Assembly: GCF_040219615.1 (NCBI RefSeq)
Contig: NZ_JAVJSE010000041.1
Location: forward strand, 1 to 64,000
Source of the DNA: Thalassobaculum_A sp040219615
Lineage (GTDB): Bacteria > Pseudomonadota > Alphaproteobacteria > Thalassobaculales > Thalassobaculaceae
DNA length: 64,000 nt
Direction of reading: 5' to 3'
In this document: positions 33,408-42,994 of the stretch, in pieces
Numbering within the stretch: the first letter of the stretch is position 1
How the letters are laid out: every line of letters starts with the position of its first letter
The notes under the pieces: generated by a model
Databases searched by the model: none
What the model was told of the DNA's origin: nothing
The model's input: the letters and a program-made list of their open reading frames with translations, nothing else
Made by a program: the position numbers and the translations under genes

Positions 33408-34166
33408 CTACCGGAACTCCGACCAGGGTTCCGACCGCGGCCGTTTCTCGAAGACGATGATCGAATCGTAGAACTGGATGCTGAAGGTCGACGCGGCGAA
33501 CCGGGACGCGGTCAGGCTGCCCTCGCGCTCGTCCAGCGGTTGGGTGAAGTAGGCCTTCGGGCGCTCCCGGTAGATCGAGTGCATGTCGTCCACGGTCTTC
33601 TTGGCGTGCTCCATCATGGTGATGCCGGGGCCGGCATCCTGGAACTTCGACCAGTAGCTGGTATGGGTGTCCTCGCAGATGTACAGCCCGCGCTCGGCGA
33701 CGCTGCCGTAGATCCGGTTGAAGGTGCTGATCTGCTGGCGCGCGGTGTGGCCGCCGTCGTCGATCACGATGTCGAACGGACCGTGGCTGGCGATCCGGTC
33801 GAGCACAGCCACATCCGACTGGTCGCCGATCATCACCGAGACGTTCGGCCGGATCCCGTCGAAGCACTTGGTCTTCGGGTCGATGTCGACGCCGATGATC
33901 CTCGCCTTCGGGCCGAGATACTCGCTCCACATGACCAGCGATCCGCCGTCCAGCACGCCGAATTCGAGCATCAGGCAGTCGGTTCCCCGGTACCGTTCCA
34001 GGTGCCGCTCGTAGATGTCGAAATAGTGGTGCCATTTGTGCAGCACGCGCGGCCGGGTCTCGCGGCTCCAGGCCAGGAACATGTCGTAGAGCACGCCGCT
34101 GGACTGCCGCGGGTCGCGGGCGAGCGGAACCTTCTCGTCCAATGGCGGCCGTGGAGGTGTCGTCAT
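33408..34166 (-). CDS. CmcI-like class I SAM-dependent methyltransferase
   Basis: 252 residues. MLEFGVLDGGSLVMWSEYLG is the SAM-binding motif I, IIGVDIDPKTK gives the acidic residue for the ribose, and IVIDDGGHTARQQISTF is the metal/catalytic segment characteristic of the cephalosporin hydroxylase (CmcI)/demethylmacrocin O-methyltransferase family. It probably methylates a sugar hydroxyl. ATG chosen at 34166; the open frame upstream has no ribosome site. It ends five bases from the convergent PAS gene and lies downstream of phaC on the same strand (37-base gap). Confidence 0.83.
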   Translation of the reverse strand: MTTPPRPPLDEKVPLARDPRQSSGVLYDMFLAWSRETRPRVLHKWHHYFDIYERHLERYRGTDCLMLEFGVLDGGSLVMWSEYLGPKARIIGVDIDPKTKCFDGIRPNVSVMIGDQSDVAVLDRIASHGPFDIVIDDGGHTARQQISTFNRIYGSVAERGLYICEDTHTSYWSKFQDAGPGITMMEHAKKTVDDMHSIYRERPKAYFTQPLDEREGSLTASRFAASTFSIQFYDSIIVFEKRPRSEPWSEFR

Positions 34167-34203
34167 GGGGCCTCGGAATGGAGGTCGGCGGCGGTCCCGG
34201 GAG

Positions 34204-36021
34204 TCACTCTCCCGTCCGGACCGCGACATAGCGGCCGGGAGCGTCTTCAATCGGTGTCAGGGCGTGGTCTCCGGGAACCCGGGCCGGTATCTCGCCGCCG
34301 GAGAACCGGGCCAGCCAGTCCCGCCATTCCGGCCACCAGGACCCTTCGACATGGGTGGCGCCCTGCAGCCACTTTTCGGGGTCCTTGGGGGCCTTGCCCT
34401 TGCGGGTCCAGTAGCCGTATTTCGGCGGGTCCGCCGGCGGGTTCACCACACCGGCGATGTGTCCCGACATCGCCAGCACGAACTTCACCGGACCGCCATA
34501 GACCTGGGTGGCGGCATAGGTCGACTTCCAGGGGGCGATATGGTCCTCCTTGGTCGACAGCACGAAGGTCGGCAGCCGGTTCTGCGACAGGTCGATCGGT
34601 ACGCCGGCCAGGGTCAGGCAGCCCGGCTTCACCAGGTCGTTCTGCTGGTACATGCGGCGCAGGTAGAAGCTGTGCATCGCCGCCGGCATCCGGGTGGAAT
34701 CGGAATTCCAGTACAGCAGGTCGAACGGGAACGGTTCCTTGCCCATCAGGTAGTTGTTGATGACGAACGACCAGATCAGGTCGTTGGCGCGCAGCATGTT
34801 GAAGGTGCTCGCCATCGCCCGGCCGTCGAGATAGCCGGTCTTGTTCATCCGGTCCTCGAGGGCGGCCAGCTGCTCCTCGTCGATGAACACCGAGAGCTCG
34901 CCGGCCTCGGCGAAGTCGATCATCGTGGTGAAGAAGGTGATCGACTTGATCCGGTCGTCGCCGGTCGCCGCCATCCGGGCGATCGTGGCCGCCATCAGAG
35001 TGCCGCCGATGCAGTAGCCGATGGCGTTGATCTCGCGCTCGCCGGTGGCCTGTTCGATGGCGTCGAGCGCCGCCAGCGGGCCTTCCAGCAGGTAGTCGTC
35101 GAAGCTCTTCTGCGCGAGCCGCTCGTCCGGGTTGACCCAGGACACCACAAAAACCGTCAGGCCCTGGGAGACCGCCCAGCGGATGAACGAGTTCTTCGGG
35201 CGCAGGTCGAGGATATAGAACTTGTTGATCCAGGGCGGCACGATCAGCAGCGGCCGGCGCATCACCGTCTCGGTGGTCGGCGCGTACTGGATGAGCTGCA
35301 TCAGCTCGTTCTCGAAGATCACCTTTCCGGGCGTGGTCGCGACGTTGACACCGACCTGGAAGGCGTCCTGGTCGGTCATGCTGATGTCGAGCTTGCCGTG
35401 GCCGCGCTCGAGGTCGGTGACCAGGTTCTGCAGCCCCTTGACCAGGTTCTCGCCACCGCTCTCCAGGGTGGTGCGCAGCACCTCGGGATTGCTCATCGCG
35501 AAGTTCGACGGCGCCATCGCATCGACGAACTGGCGGGTATAGAAGTCGACCTTGCGGCGGGTCTTGTCGTCCAGCCCTTCGACCTCCTGGACGGTCTTCT
35601 GCATCCAGCGCGCGGTCAGCAGATAGGTCTGCTTGATGTAGTCGAAGAGGTAGCTGTCCTCCCAGGCCTGGTCCTTGAAACGCCGGTCGCCATGCTCGGG
35701 GGCCGCCACCGGGTCGGCCTTGCCGCCGAACATCCGCGAGGTGGTGGCCTGCCACAGCGACATGTAGTCCTGCCAGAGACCCATCTGGGCCTGAAACAGG
35801 CGGGCCGGGTCGGCCATCATCTTGGTGGTCATCTCGATGAAGGCGTTGCCGATGTTCAGCGGGTCCGACATGCCCATCGCATCGCGGTCGCCCTCGGCGG
35901 CCGGCTGGCTCTCGATGAACTCCTGCACGATTCGCTGACTGCGCTCGGCGATGCTTGCCATCGTCCGGGACAGTTCCACCGGGTCTGGCAGCTTGCTCTG
36001 GGTATCCTGCGGCTCGGTCAT
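34204..36021 (-). CDS. phaC: Class I poly(3-hydroxyalkanoate) synthase
   Basis: 605 residues, the normal class I size. An N-terminal alpha-helical domain (about 1-220) precedes the alpha/beta hydrolase catalytic domain. The lipase-like box GYCIGG at 335-340 carries catalytic Cys337; Asp493 (STKEDHIAPW) and His521 (AMSGHIAGVVNPP) complete the triad. It polymerises 3-hydroxyacyl-CoA into storage polyester on granules. Start ATG at 36021 with GGAGGTG upstream; a longer frame to 36102 is possible but unlikely. The 225-base gap to the divergent lipoprotein gene carries its promoter. Confidence 0.96.
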   Translation of the reverse strand: MTEPQDTQSKLPDPVELSRTMASIAERSQRIVQEFIESQPAAEGDRDAMGMSDPLNIGNAFIEMTTKMMADPARLFQAQMGLWQDYMSLWQATTSRMFGGKADPVAAPEHGDRRFKDQAWEDSYLFDYIKQTYLLTARWMQKTVQEVEGLDDKTRRKVDFYTRQFVDAMAPSNFAMSNPEVLRTTLESGGENLVKGLQNLVTDLERGHGKLDISMTDQDAFQVGVNVATTPGKVIFENELMQLIQYAPTTETVMRRPLLIVPPWINKFYILDLRPKNSFIRWAVSQGLTVFVVSWVNPDERLAQKSFDDYLLEGPLAALDAIEQATGEREINAIGYCIGGTLMAATIARMAATGDDRIKSITFFTTMIDFAEAGELSVFIDEEQLAALEDRMNKTGYLDGRAMASTFNMLRANDLIWSFVINNYLMGKEPFPFDLLYWNSDSTRMPAAMHSFYLRRMYQQNDLVKPGCLTLAGVPIDLSQNRLPTFVLSTKEDHIAPWKSTYAATQVYGGPVKFVLAMSGHIAGVVNPPADPPKYGYWTRKGKAPKDPEKWLQGATHVEGSWWPEWRDWLARFSGGEIPARVPGDHALTPIEDAPGRYVAVRTGE

Positions 36022-36246
36022 GACAGTGCTGTAGCACCTCCGGACGGTATCGGGTCCGCCTTCTGCGGTCGGTTGTAGCAGAATTTGGTGATGCCTGGCC
36101 ATTGCGGTACCGGCACTCTGTCTCTAAGCGTGTCCGTCTGTTGAAAACCGTGTTATTTTCGCGGCTTGACGGGTAAGGCTAAGGGGCTTCGGCGCGGCGT
36201 GCCGCGAAGGCCGGAGAGACCGCAAGGGCGAGGTCGGGAGAGCGGG

Positions 36247-37476
36247 ATGGCGCAGCAATCGCGGGTCACGAAGGTGTCGGCAGGGCGACGGGCGACGACC
36301 GCGCTCGTGATCGCCGGGGCATTGGGTCTGGCCGGTTGCTCATCGGTGCCGGACGCGATCAATCCGGTCGAGTGGTACCGCGGCGCCTCGGATACCGTCG
36401 GGGGGTGGTTCGGCGACGACGAGCCGATCCCCGCCGAGCCCGGCAGAGCCACGGCCGGCGACCCCGGCAGCAGCCCCGGAACCGCGTATCCGAATCTGGC
36501 GACGGTACCGCCGCGTCCGACCCCGTCGACGACGGCGGCCGAGCGGGACGCGCTTCGCCAGGGTCTGGTCGCCGACCGCACCAACGCCCGCTATACCGAC
36601 CAGCCGGCACAGGCTTCGGCGCCCGCCGCCACAGCGCCGCAGCCCGGCGCCCAGGCGAGCGTTGCGCCGGCACCCGAGCGGCAGGCCGCGGTGCCGCCGC
36701 CGGCCGCCGAACCGGCGGCACCCGCGGCGGCGCCGTCGCGCGCCAGCTCCTCGGGCGAGGGCTCAAATCTGTGGCCGAACCGGCCACCGCCGGAGACGCC
36801 GGGCCTGCGGGCGTCGACCAGCGGCCGGGTCGGAGGCGGGATCGTCCACAATGCCACGCCGGCGCCGGCGGCTGCGCCGGTGCCCGAGCGACGGGCACCG
36901 CAGGCCGAGCAGACCGCCTCGCGTACGACCCTGGATTCCGCCGGCAGCGCGGCCCGGACGCAGCCGCCGGCCAGCCGGGAGGCGGGGTCGATACGGGCCC
37001 CGGCGCCCGAAGTTTCCAACCAGCCCAGCAGGCAGGAGCCCAGCGCATCCAGCCAGAGCGTGATCGTCAACGAGGACGCGATCGGTGGATCGGCGCCGGC
37101 CACGGTTTCGTTCTCGGGACGCCGCTACCTGGCCTCGACGATCTATTTCGGGCACGGCTCGGCCCGGCTGACCGACGCCGAGCGGCAGACGATCGCCGAG
37201 ATCGCGCGGACCGCCGCCGCCAACGGCGCCGCGGTGCAGGTGATCGGGCATGCCTCCGCCCGGACCGCGGAACTCGCCCTGCGCGACCACGAACTGGCGA
37301 ACTTCACGATCTCGCTCAAACGGGCGCAGGCGGTGGCGGACGTCCTGGTTCGCGGCGGCCTGCCGGCCGACCGGCTGCAGGTCGAGGCGCTCGGTGACGC
37401 GCAGCCGGAGTTCTACGAGGTGATGCCGTCCGGGGAGGCCGGCAACCGGCGCGTGGAGATTGTCCTGATCTACTGA
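36247..37476 (+). CDS. OmpA-family outer membrane lipoprotein
   Basis: 409 residues. Lipobox GLAGC at about residues 27-31 predicts lipid attachment at the cysteine. Residues about 50-270 are long, proline- and alanine-rich and disordered. The C-terminal domain (about 285-409) is the OmpA peptidoglycan-binding fold with IYFGHGSARLTDAE, VIGHASA, and NFTISLKRAQAVADVLVRGG, ending GNRRVEIVL. It would tie the outer membrane to peptidoglycan. A terminator follows within 31 bases. Confidence 0.87.
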   Translation: MAQQSRVTKVSAGRRATTALVIAGALGLAGCSSVPDAINPVEWYRGASDTVGGWFGDDEPIPAEPGRATAGDPGSSPGTAYPNLATVPPRPTPSTTAAERDALRQGLVADRTNARYTDQPAQASAPAATAPQPGAQASVAPAPERQAAVPPPAAEPAAPAAAPSRASSSGEGSNLWPNRPPPETPGLRASTSGRVGGGIVHNATPAPAAAPVPERRAPQAEQTASRTTLDSAGSAARTQPPASREAGSIRAPAPEVSNQPSRQEPSASSQSVIVNEDAIGGSAPATVSFSGRRYLASTIYFGHGSARLTDAERQTIAEIARTAAANGAAVQVIGHASARTAELALRDHELANFTISLKRAQAVADVLVRGGLPADRLQVEALGDAQPEFYEVMPSGEAGNRRVEIVLIY

Positions 37477-37506
37477 TTCGCAAGGCTTAATACAAATCGT
37501 GCTTTC

Positions 37507-37527
37507 AACGCTCTACGGGGCGTTTTT
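37507..37527 (+). terminator. Intrinsic terminator just before hom
   Basis: AACGCTC (37507-37513) pairs with GGGCGTT (37518-37524), one G-U pair, loop TACG, and is followed by a T-tract. It terminates the lipoprotein gene and lies 21 bases before the hom start, so it is also positioned to act as an attenuator of any transcript entering hom. Confidence 0.7.
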
Positions 37528-37548
37528 AATGTGATTTGAGAGGATGAG

Positions 37549-38841
37549 ATGAGCGAAGTTCTGCGGGTTGCGGTCGCCGGCCTGGGCACGGTCGGGGCCG
37601 AGACCGTGCGGTTGCTGCAGCTGCGGCGGGAGGACCTCGGACGCCGGGCCGGCCGGCCGATCGAGCTGGTGGCGGTATCGGCGCGCGACCGCGCCAGGAA
37701 CCGTGGCATCGACCTGTCGGGCGTGGCCTGGGAAGACGATGCGGTGGCGCTCGCCCGCCGGGACGACGTCGACCTGGTCTGCGAGCTGATCGGCGGGTCC
37801 GAGGGCCCGGCGCGGACGCTGGTGGAAACCGCGCTGGCCGCCGGCAAGCAGGTGGTGACCGCCAACAAGGCCCTGCTCGCCCATCACGGTACCGCCCTCG
37901 CCAAGACGGCCGAGGCCGGCGGCGTCACGCTGGGCTACGAGGCCGCGGTGGCGGGCGGCATCCCGATCATCCGGGCCCTGCGCCAGGGGCTGGTGGCCAA
38001 CAGCATCGGCCGCGTCTACGGCATCCTGAACGGCACCTGCAACTACATCCTCACGGCGATGCGCGAGAGCGGGCGGGCGTTCGACGACGTGCTCGCGGAG
38101 GCCCAGGAACTGGGCTACGCCGAGGCCGACCCGTCGTTCGACGTCGACGGCATCGACGCCGCCCACAAGCTGTCGCTGCTGGCGGCCCTGGTGTTCGGCC
38201 GCGAGGTCGACTTCGACGGCGTGCATGTGGAGGGCATCCGGCCGGTCTCGCCGCTCGACATCGCCTATGCCGAGGAGTTCGGCTTCCGCATCAAGCTGCT
38301 GGGCATCGCCGAGGAGGCCCCGGAGGGGGTGCGCCAGCGGGTGCACCCGTGCATGGTCCGCAAGGATGCCCCGATCGCCCAGGTCGAAGGCGTGTTCAAC
38401 GCGGTGGTCGCCGAGGGCGACGCGGTCGGCACCACCCTGTATCTCGGTCGCGGCGCCGGTGCCGGGCCGACGGCCTCGGCGGTCATCGGCGACATCGTCG
38501 ACGTCGCCGCCGGCCGGCGCGCGCCGGTGTTCGGGATCGCCGCCGCCGAGTTGCGGGCGGCCGAGCCGGCGCCGATGGAGGCCCTCGAGGGCCGCTACTA
38601 TGTCCGCCTGATGGTGATCGACCGGCCCGGCGTGCTGGCCGACGTCACGGCGATCCTGCGCGACGAGCATGTCTCGATGGAGTCCATGCTGCAGCAGGGT
38701 CGCGATCCGATGGAGAAGGTCCCGGTCGCGCTCACCACCCACGAGGTGGACGAGGCTTCGATGCGACGGGCCCTCGAGAAGATCGGCCGGCTTGACGCGG
38801 TGCAGGAACCGCCGGCGATGATCCGGATTGTCGAGCTGTGA
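37549..38841 (+). CDS. hom: Homoserine dehydrogenase
   Basis: 430 residues. NAD(P)-binding GLGTVGAETV at 11-20, ANKALLAHHG with the catalytic lysine, and the substrate domain GIPIIRALRQGL, NGTCNYILTAM. A C-terminal ACT domain from about 350 (YYVRLMVIDRPGVLADVTA) provides threonine feedback. It reduces aspartate semialdehyde to homoserine for threonine and methionine. GAGAGGA precedes ATG. It begins the conserved alphaproteobacterial order hom-glpX-recJ. Confidence 0.97.
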   Translation: MSEVLRVAVAGLGTVGAETVRLLQLRREDLGRRAGRPIELVAVSARDRARNRGIDLSGVAWEDDAVALARRDDVDLVCELIGGSEGPARTLVETALAAGKQVVTANKALLAHHGTALAKTAEAGGVTLGYEAAVAGGIPIIRALRQGLVANSIGRVYGILNGTCNYILTAMRESGRAFDDVLAEAQELGYAEADPSFDVDGIDAAHKLSLLAALVFGREVDFDGVHVEGIRPVSPLDIAYAEEFGFRIKLLGIAEEAPEGVRQRVHPCMVRKDAPIAQVEGVFNAVVAEGDAVGTTLYLGRGAGAGPTASAVIGDIVDVAAGRRAPVFGIAAAELRAAEPAPMEALEGRYYVRLMVIDRPGVLADVTAILRDEHVSMESMLQQGRDPMEKVPVALTTHEVDEASMRRALEKIGRLDAVQEPPAMIRIVEL

Positions 38842-38962
38842 CTCTCCAATAGGCCCTCGCGACGGGGGCCGGTTTGGGCTAAAAGCCCGGCTGGGTGGGG
38901 CTCGTCGCTCGGACGGGTCGATCGACCTGCAAAGATCATAATCAAGGGATCGGGAGCGACCG

Positions 38963-39952
38963 ATGTCGGAAGAGGGCGCCGAAGTTTTCACCATGGACCG
39001 GAACCTCGCGCTGGAAGCGGTGCGGGTGACCGAGGCCGCGGCTTTGGCCGCATCGCGGCTGATGGGCCGGGGCGACGAGAAGGCGGCGGACCAGGCGGCG
39101 GTCGACGCCATGCGGACCGCGCTGAACAACCTCGAGATCGACGGCACGGTGGTGATCGGCGAGGGCGAGCGCGACGAGGCGCCGATGCTCTACATCGGCG
39201 AGAAGGTTGGCCGCGGCGGCCCGAAGATCGACATCGCGCTCGACCCGCTGGAAGGCACCACCATCACCGCCAAGGGTGGGCAGAACGCGCTGGCCGTGGT
39301 CGCCCTGGCGTCCGAGGGCGGCTTCCTGAACGCCCCCGACGTCTACATGGACAAGATCGCGATCGGCGGCGGGCTGCCCGAGGATCTGGTCGACCTGGAC
39401 GCCTCGGTGGTGGAGAACCTCACCAATCTCGCCAAGGCCAAGAAGGCCGAGGTCTCGGACATCGTCGCCTGCATCCTCGACCGGCCGCGCCACGCCGAGC
39501 TGATCGCCAAGGTCCGCGAGGCCGGCGCCCGCATCATGCTGATCTCCGACGGCGACGTGTCCGGCGTGATCGCGACCTCGCAGCCGACCAGCGGAGTAGA
39601 CATCTACATGGGCTCCGGCGGCGCCCCCGAGGGCGTGCTGGCGGCCGCCGCGCTGCGCTGCATCGGCGGCCAGATCCAGGGCCGCCTGCTGTTCCGCAAC
39701 GACGACGAGCGGGCGCGGGCCAAGCGCTGGGGCATCGAGGACCTGGACCGCAAATACGGGCTGATGGAACTGGCCGGCGGCGACGTCATGTTCGCCGCCA
39801 CCGGCGTCACCAACGGCGCCATGCTGAAGGGCGTGCGGCGGTACCCGGGCGGGGCCTACACGCACTCGATCATCATGCGGTCGAAGACCGGGACGGTCCG
39901 GACCGTCGAGGCGACCCACGACTTCACTCGCAAGCCCTCGGTCCGCGATTGA
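38963..39952 (+). CDS. glpX: Class II fructose-1,6-bisphosphatase
   Basis: 329 residues, standard for GlpX. The metal-binding motifs GEGERDEAPMLYIGE (67-81) and DPLEGTT (94-100) and the C-terminal FAATGVTNGAML mark the family. It dephosphorylates fructose 1,6-bisphosphate in gluconeogenesis. GGGAG precedes the ATG. The 121-base gap after hom contains short GC-rich hairpins but no clear terminator, so co-transcription with hom is possible. Confidence 0.97.
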   Translation: MSEEGAEVFTMDRNLALEAVRVTEAAALAASRLMGRGDEKAADQAAVDAMRTALNNLEIDGTVVIGEGERDEAPMLYIGEKVGRGGPKIDIALDPLEGTTITAKGGQNALAVVALASEGGFLNAPDVYMDKIAIGGGLPEDLVDLDASVVENLTNLAKAKKAEVSDIVACILDRPRHAELIAKVREAGARIMLISDGDVSGVIATSQPTSGVDIYMGSGGAPEGVLAAAALRCIGGQIQGRLLFRNDDERARAKRWGIEDLDRKYGLMELAGGDVMFAATGVTNGAMLKGVRRYPGGAYTHSIIMRSKTGTVRTVEATHDFTRKPSVRD

Positions 39953-39962
39953 GCCGTCGGGC

Positions 39963-41741
39963 ATGACCGCCACCGTTCTCGGTGTCGAGCGGTCGGCGAC
40001 GGGCAGGCGCTGGGTGGAGCGCGGGATGGGCGGCGTCGAGGCGGAGCGCCTCGGCCTCGCCATCGCCCAGCGGCACGGGCTGCCGGAGATCGTCGGCCGG
40101 CTGATCGCCGGCCGCGGCATCGACCTCGACGCGGTCGAGCGTTTCCTCGATCCGACCCTCAAGACAGAGCTGCCCGATCCTAGCGTTCTCAAGGACATGG
40201 ACGCCGCGGCGACGCGCCTGGCCGACGCGGTCGAGGCGGGCGGGGCGATCGGCCTGTTCGCCGACTACGACGTCGACGGGGCGACCTCGGCGGCGCTGAT
40301 GTCGCGCTATCTGCGGGCGGTCGGCACCGAGACCGTCGTCCATATCCCGGACCGGATCGACGAGGGCTACGGACCGAACCTGCCGGCCCTGCAGGGCCTG
40401 GCGGACCGCGGGGCCGGCGTGGTCGCCTGCCTCGACTGCGGCATCCTGGCGGTCGACACCCTGGGCGAGGCCCGGGCCGCCGGCATCGACGTGATCGTGA
40501 TCGACCACCATCTGGCCGGGCCGGAACTGCCGCCGGCGGTCGCCGTGGTGAACCCGAACCGGCTCGACGAGGACGGCCGGTTCGGCCAGCTGGCGGCCTG
40601 CGGGGTCACCTTCCTGGTGCTGGTGGCGCTGAACCGCGAGCTCCGGCGGCGCGGCCGTTTCCGCGCCGGGGCCGAACCGGACCTGCGGGCCCTGCTCGAC
40701 GTGGTCGCCCTCGGCACGGTGTGCGACGTGGTGCCGCTGGCCGGGCTGAACCGCGCCTTCGTGGCCCAGGGCCTGAAGGTGATGGCCGGCCGGGGCAATC
40801 CCGGGCTGGCTGCGCTCGGCGACATCGCCCGGCTCGACCGCCGGCCCGACCCCTATCATCTCGGCTTCGTGCTGGGGCCGCGGATCAATGCCGGCGGGCG
40901 GGTCGGCCGGGCCGATCTCGGTGCCCGGCTGCTGTCGACCGACGATCCGGCGGAGGCGGCCGCGCTGTCCGCCGAGCTCGACCGCTACAACGACGAACGC
41001 CGGGTGATCGAGGCGCAGGTGCTGGAGGCGGCGATCGAGCAGGCCGAAGGGCAGGGCGACGCGCCGGCGCTGGTCGTGGTCGGCGACGGCTGGCATCCCG
41101 GGGTGGTCGGCATCGTCGCCAGCCGCCTGAAGGACCGCTTCAACCGGCCGGCCTGCGTGGTCGGGGTCGAGGACGGCCAGGGAAAGGGCTCCGGCCGCTC
41201 GGTACCGGGCGTGCAACTCGGCGCCGCCGTGATCGCGGCCCAGCAGTCCGGGCTGCTGCTGAAGGGCGGCGGCCACGCGATGGCAGCCGGCTTCACCGTG
41301 GCGCTCGACCGGGTCGACGCCTTCCGCGCCTTCCTGTGCGACCGGGTGACGGGCGAACTGGCCGGGGCGGCGGCGACCGCGACGCTCTCGATCGACGCCG
41401 CCCTGGCCACGGCCGGCGCCACCGGCGACCTGGTGCGCACGGTCGGCCGGATCGGACCGTTCGGGACCGGCAACCCGGAGCCGCGATTCGTGTTCCCGGC
41501 GGCCCGCGTGGTCGGCGCCGGCGTGGTCGGCGAGAACCATGTGCGCTGCACCCTGGCCGGCGCCGACGGCGGCCGGCTCAAGGCGATCGCCTTCCGGGCG
41601 CTCGACGGCGATCTCGGGCCGGCCCTGCTGAAGGCCGGTTCCAGCCCGCTGCACGTCGCTGGGCATCTGCGCGCCGACGACTTCCGGGGCGGCGACCAGG
41701 TGCAGCTGATCGTCGACGACGCCGCCCCGGTCGGGGGCTGA
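39963..41741 (+). CDS. recJ: Single-stranded-DNA-specific exonuclease RecJ
   Basis: 592 residues. The DHH phosphoesterase motifs are DYDVDGATS at 101-109, LDCGI at 156-160, and DHH at 180-182; the DHHA1 domain has KGGGHAMAAGF. A C-terminal OB-like region is present (about 460-592). RecJ digests single-stranded DNA 5' to 3' in recombination and repair. ATG at 39963, ten bases after glpX. It is followed by tRNA-Glu. Confidence 0.95.
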   Translation: MTATVLGVERSATGRRWVERGMGGVEAERLGLAIAQRHGLPEIVGRLIAGRGIDLDAVERFLDPTLKTELPDPSVLKDMDAAATRLADAVEAGGAIGLFADYDVDGATSAALMSRYLRAVGTETVVHIPDRIDEGYGPNLPALQGLADRGAGVVACLDCGILAVDTLGEARAAGIDVIVIDHHLAGPELPPAVAVVNPNRLDEDGRFGQLAACGVTFLVLVALNRELRRRGRFRAGAEPDLRALLDVVALGTVCDVVPLAGLNRAFVAQGLKVMAGRGNPGLAALGDIARLDRRPDPYHLGFVLGPRINAGGRVGRADLGARLLSTDDPAEAAALSAELDRYNDERRVIEAQVLEAAIEQAEGQGDAPALVVVGDGWHPGVVGIVASRLKDRFNRPACVVGVEDGQGKGSGRSVPGVQLGAAVIAAQQSGLLLKGGGHAMAAGFTVALDRVDAFRAFLCDRVTGELAGAAATATLSIDAALATAGATGDLVRTVGRIGPFGTGNPEPRFVFPAARVVGAGVVGENHVRCTLAGADGGRLKAIAFRALDGDLGPALLKAGSSPLHVAGHLRADDFRGGDQVQLIVDDAAPVGG

Positions 41742-41806
41742 TCACATGGCCGCGTCGTCGGGGTTGATTTCCGCACGGCGCGAGGCTACACCCCCGTTCG
41801 CGACGA

Positions 41807-41882
<76 letters not shown>

Positions 41883-41921
41883 CGCTTCCGGTTCCGGGTT
41901 TCCGGCCGGAGGGCGGCGCGG

Positions 41922-42392
41922 CTACAGCACCCGGTACAGCCCGATCTCGACGGCCGACGCGTGCCGGGCCCCGGTGCCCACGAACACCATCCGGTTCACC
42001 CAGTCGTATCGCGGGTCGCCTGTCTCCAGGCGGGCGGTGGTCCGCATGTAGTATTCCGCCGGGTCGCAGTCCTCGCCGCGGCGCAGCCGCTCGATGACCT
42101 CGGGCGGGCCGTGGCGGTAGCCGTGATTGGCGACCTCGATCAGCGCGCCGTCGCCGGTTTCGAAGGCGTAGCGGGCGTCGAGTTCGGCGACGCCGTCGTG
42201 GAAGATCGTCTGCCAGTCGGCGCCGAGGTTCAGGATCCGGCCGGAGATCCGGGGGCCGGTCACCGTCCCGCCGACGATCGGGATGATCCGGCGGGCCCCG
42301 GCACGGCCCCGGCCGAGTTCCCGGACCGGGTCGAGCTCGACCAGCAGGTCGCAGACATGTTCGAGCGTCGGCGGCGTCAGCATCTGCTTCAT
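41922..42392 (-). CDS. DUF3237 family protein
   Basis: 156 residues. The DUF3237 pattern is clear: RRIIPIVGGTVTGPRISGRI (35-54), LNLGADWQTIFHDGVAELDARYAFETGDGALI (beta-rich core) and AEYYMRTTARLETGDPRYDWVN. The function of the family is not known; it folds as a small beta barrel and often sits with aromatic degradation genes. Start ATG overlaps the stop of the marR gene (ATGA), so it is in the same operon, divergent from a TRAP transporter operon. Confidence 0.87.
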   Translation of the reverse strand: MKQMLTPPTLEHVCDLLVELDPVRELGRGRAGARRIIPIVGGTVTGPRISGRILNLGADWQTIFHDGVAELDARYAFETGDGALIEVANHGYRHGPPEVIERLRRGEDCDPAEYYMRTTARLETGDPRYDWVNRMVFVGTGARHASAVEIGLYRVL

Positions 42393-42856
42393 CCTCCCTT
42401 GGCGATACCGAGCAGCAGCCGGAGCATCCGCAGCAGTTCGGCGCGCTCGTCGGCGGTCAGGCTCTCGGTCAGGTCGTCCTCGCTCCGCATGATTGCCGGG
42501 CGGATCCGCTCGAACCATCGCAGGCCCTCGGCGGTCGCCTCGTAGACCCGTTGTCGGGTGTCCCCGGCCTTCGCGGCGCTGGCGATCCTGCCGTCCTTCA
42601 GCATCGGCTTCAGGGTCGTGGTGACGACCGAGGGCGCGGTGCCCATGGCCCGGGTGACGTCGCCGTGGGTGACCCCCGGGTTGTTCTGGATCAGCTCGAA
42701 GATCATGAACTGCAGCGGCGAGATGTCCTCGTCGCCGAAGGCGGCCTCGAACGCCGCGAAGGCGCGGTTGTAGGAGTGCCGCAGCAGATGCCCGACGAGG
42801 TCGTGGAGGATTCCGTAGCGGAGCGGCGGGAACGCCGGGGGCGGCCGGTCGGTCAT
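42389..42856 (-). CDS. MarR family transcriptional regulator
   Basis: 155 residues. A winged helix-turn-helix occupies about residues 45-110 (LQFMIFELIQNNPGVTHGDV, MGTAPSVVTTTLKPMLKDG, TRQRVYEATAEG). MarR dimers typically repress divergent catabolic genes until an aromatic acid binds. ATG at 42856. A tight inverted repeat lies between it and the divergent dctP at 42995, making it the likely regulator of that operon and of itself. Confidence 0.9.
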   Translation of the reverse strand: MTDRPPPAFPPLRYGILHDLVGHLLRHSYNRAFAAFEAAFGDEDISPLQFMIFELIQNNPGVTHGDVTRAMGTAPSVVTTTLKPMLKDGRIASAAKAGDTRQRVYEATAEGLRWFERIRPAIMRSEDDLTESLTADERAELLRMLRLLLGIAKGG

Positions 42857-42915
42857 CGGGAAGGTCCAGTGGGTCCGGGTGGAATCGCGGGAACGGGGCA
42901 CTGTTCGTGGCTTCG

Positions 42916-42948
42916 TTCGTTTACGGGATAAACGAAATCGTTTACGAT
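42916..42948. promoter_or_regulatory. Probable MarR operator between divergent operons
   Basis: Perfect arms TTCGTTTA (42916-42923) and TAAACGAA (42929-42936) around CGGGA, overlapped at once by a second dyad ATCGT TT ACGAT (42937-42948). Two adjacent half-turn dyads in AT-rich DNA between marR and dctP is the classical MarR arrangement. Binding by the adjacent MarR is inferred from position. Confidence 0.72.
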
Positions 42949-42994
42949 CTGAACGGAATTCGCAATGACAAGAAACCACGAACGGGAGGGTAGA

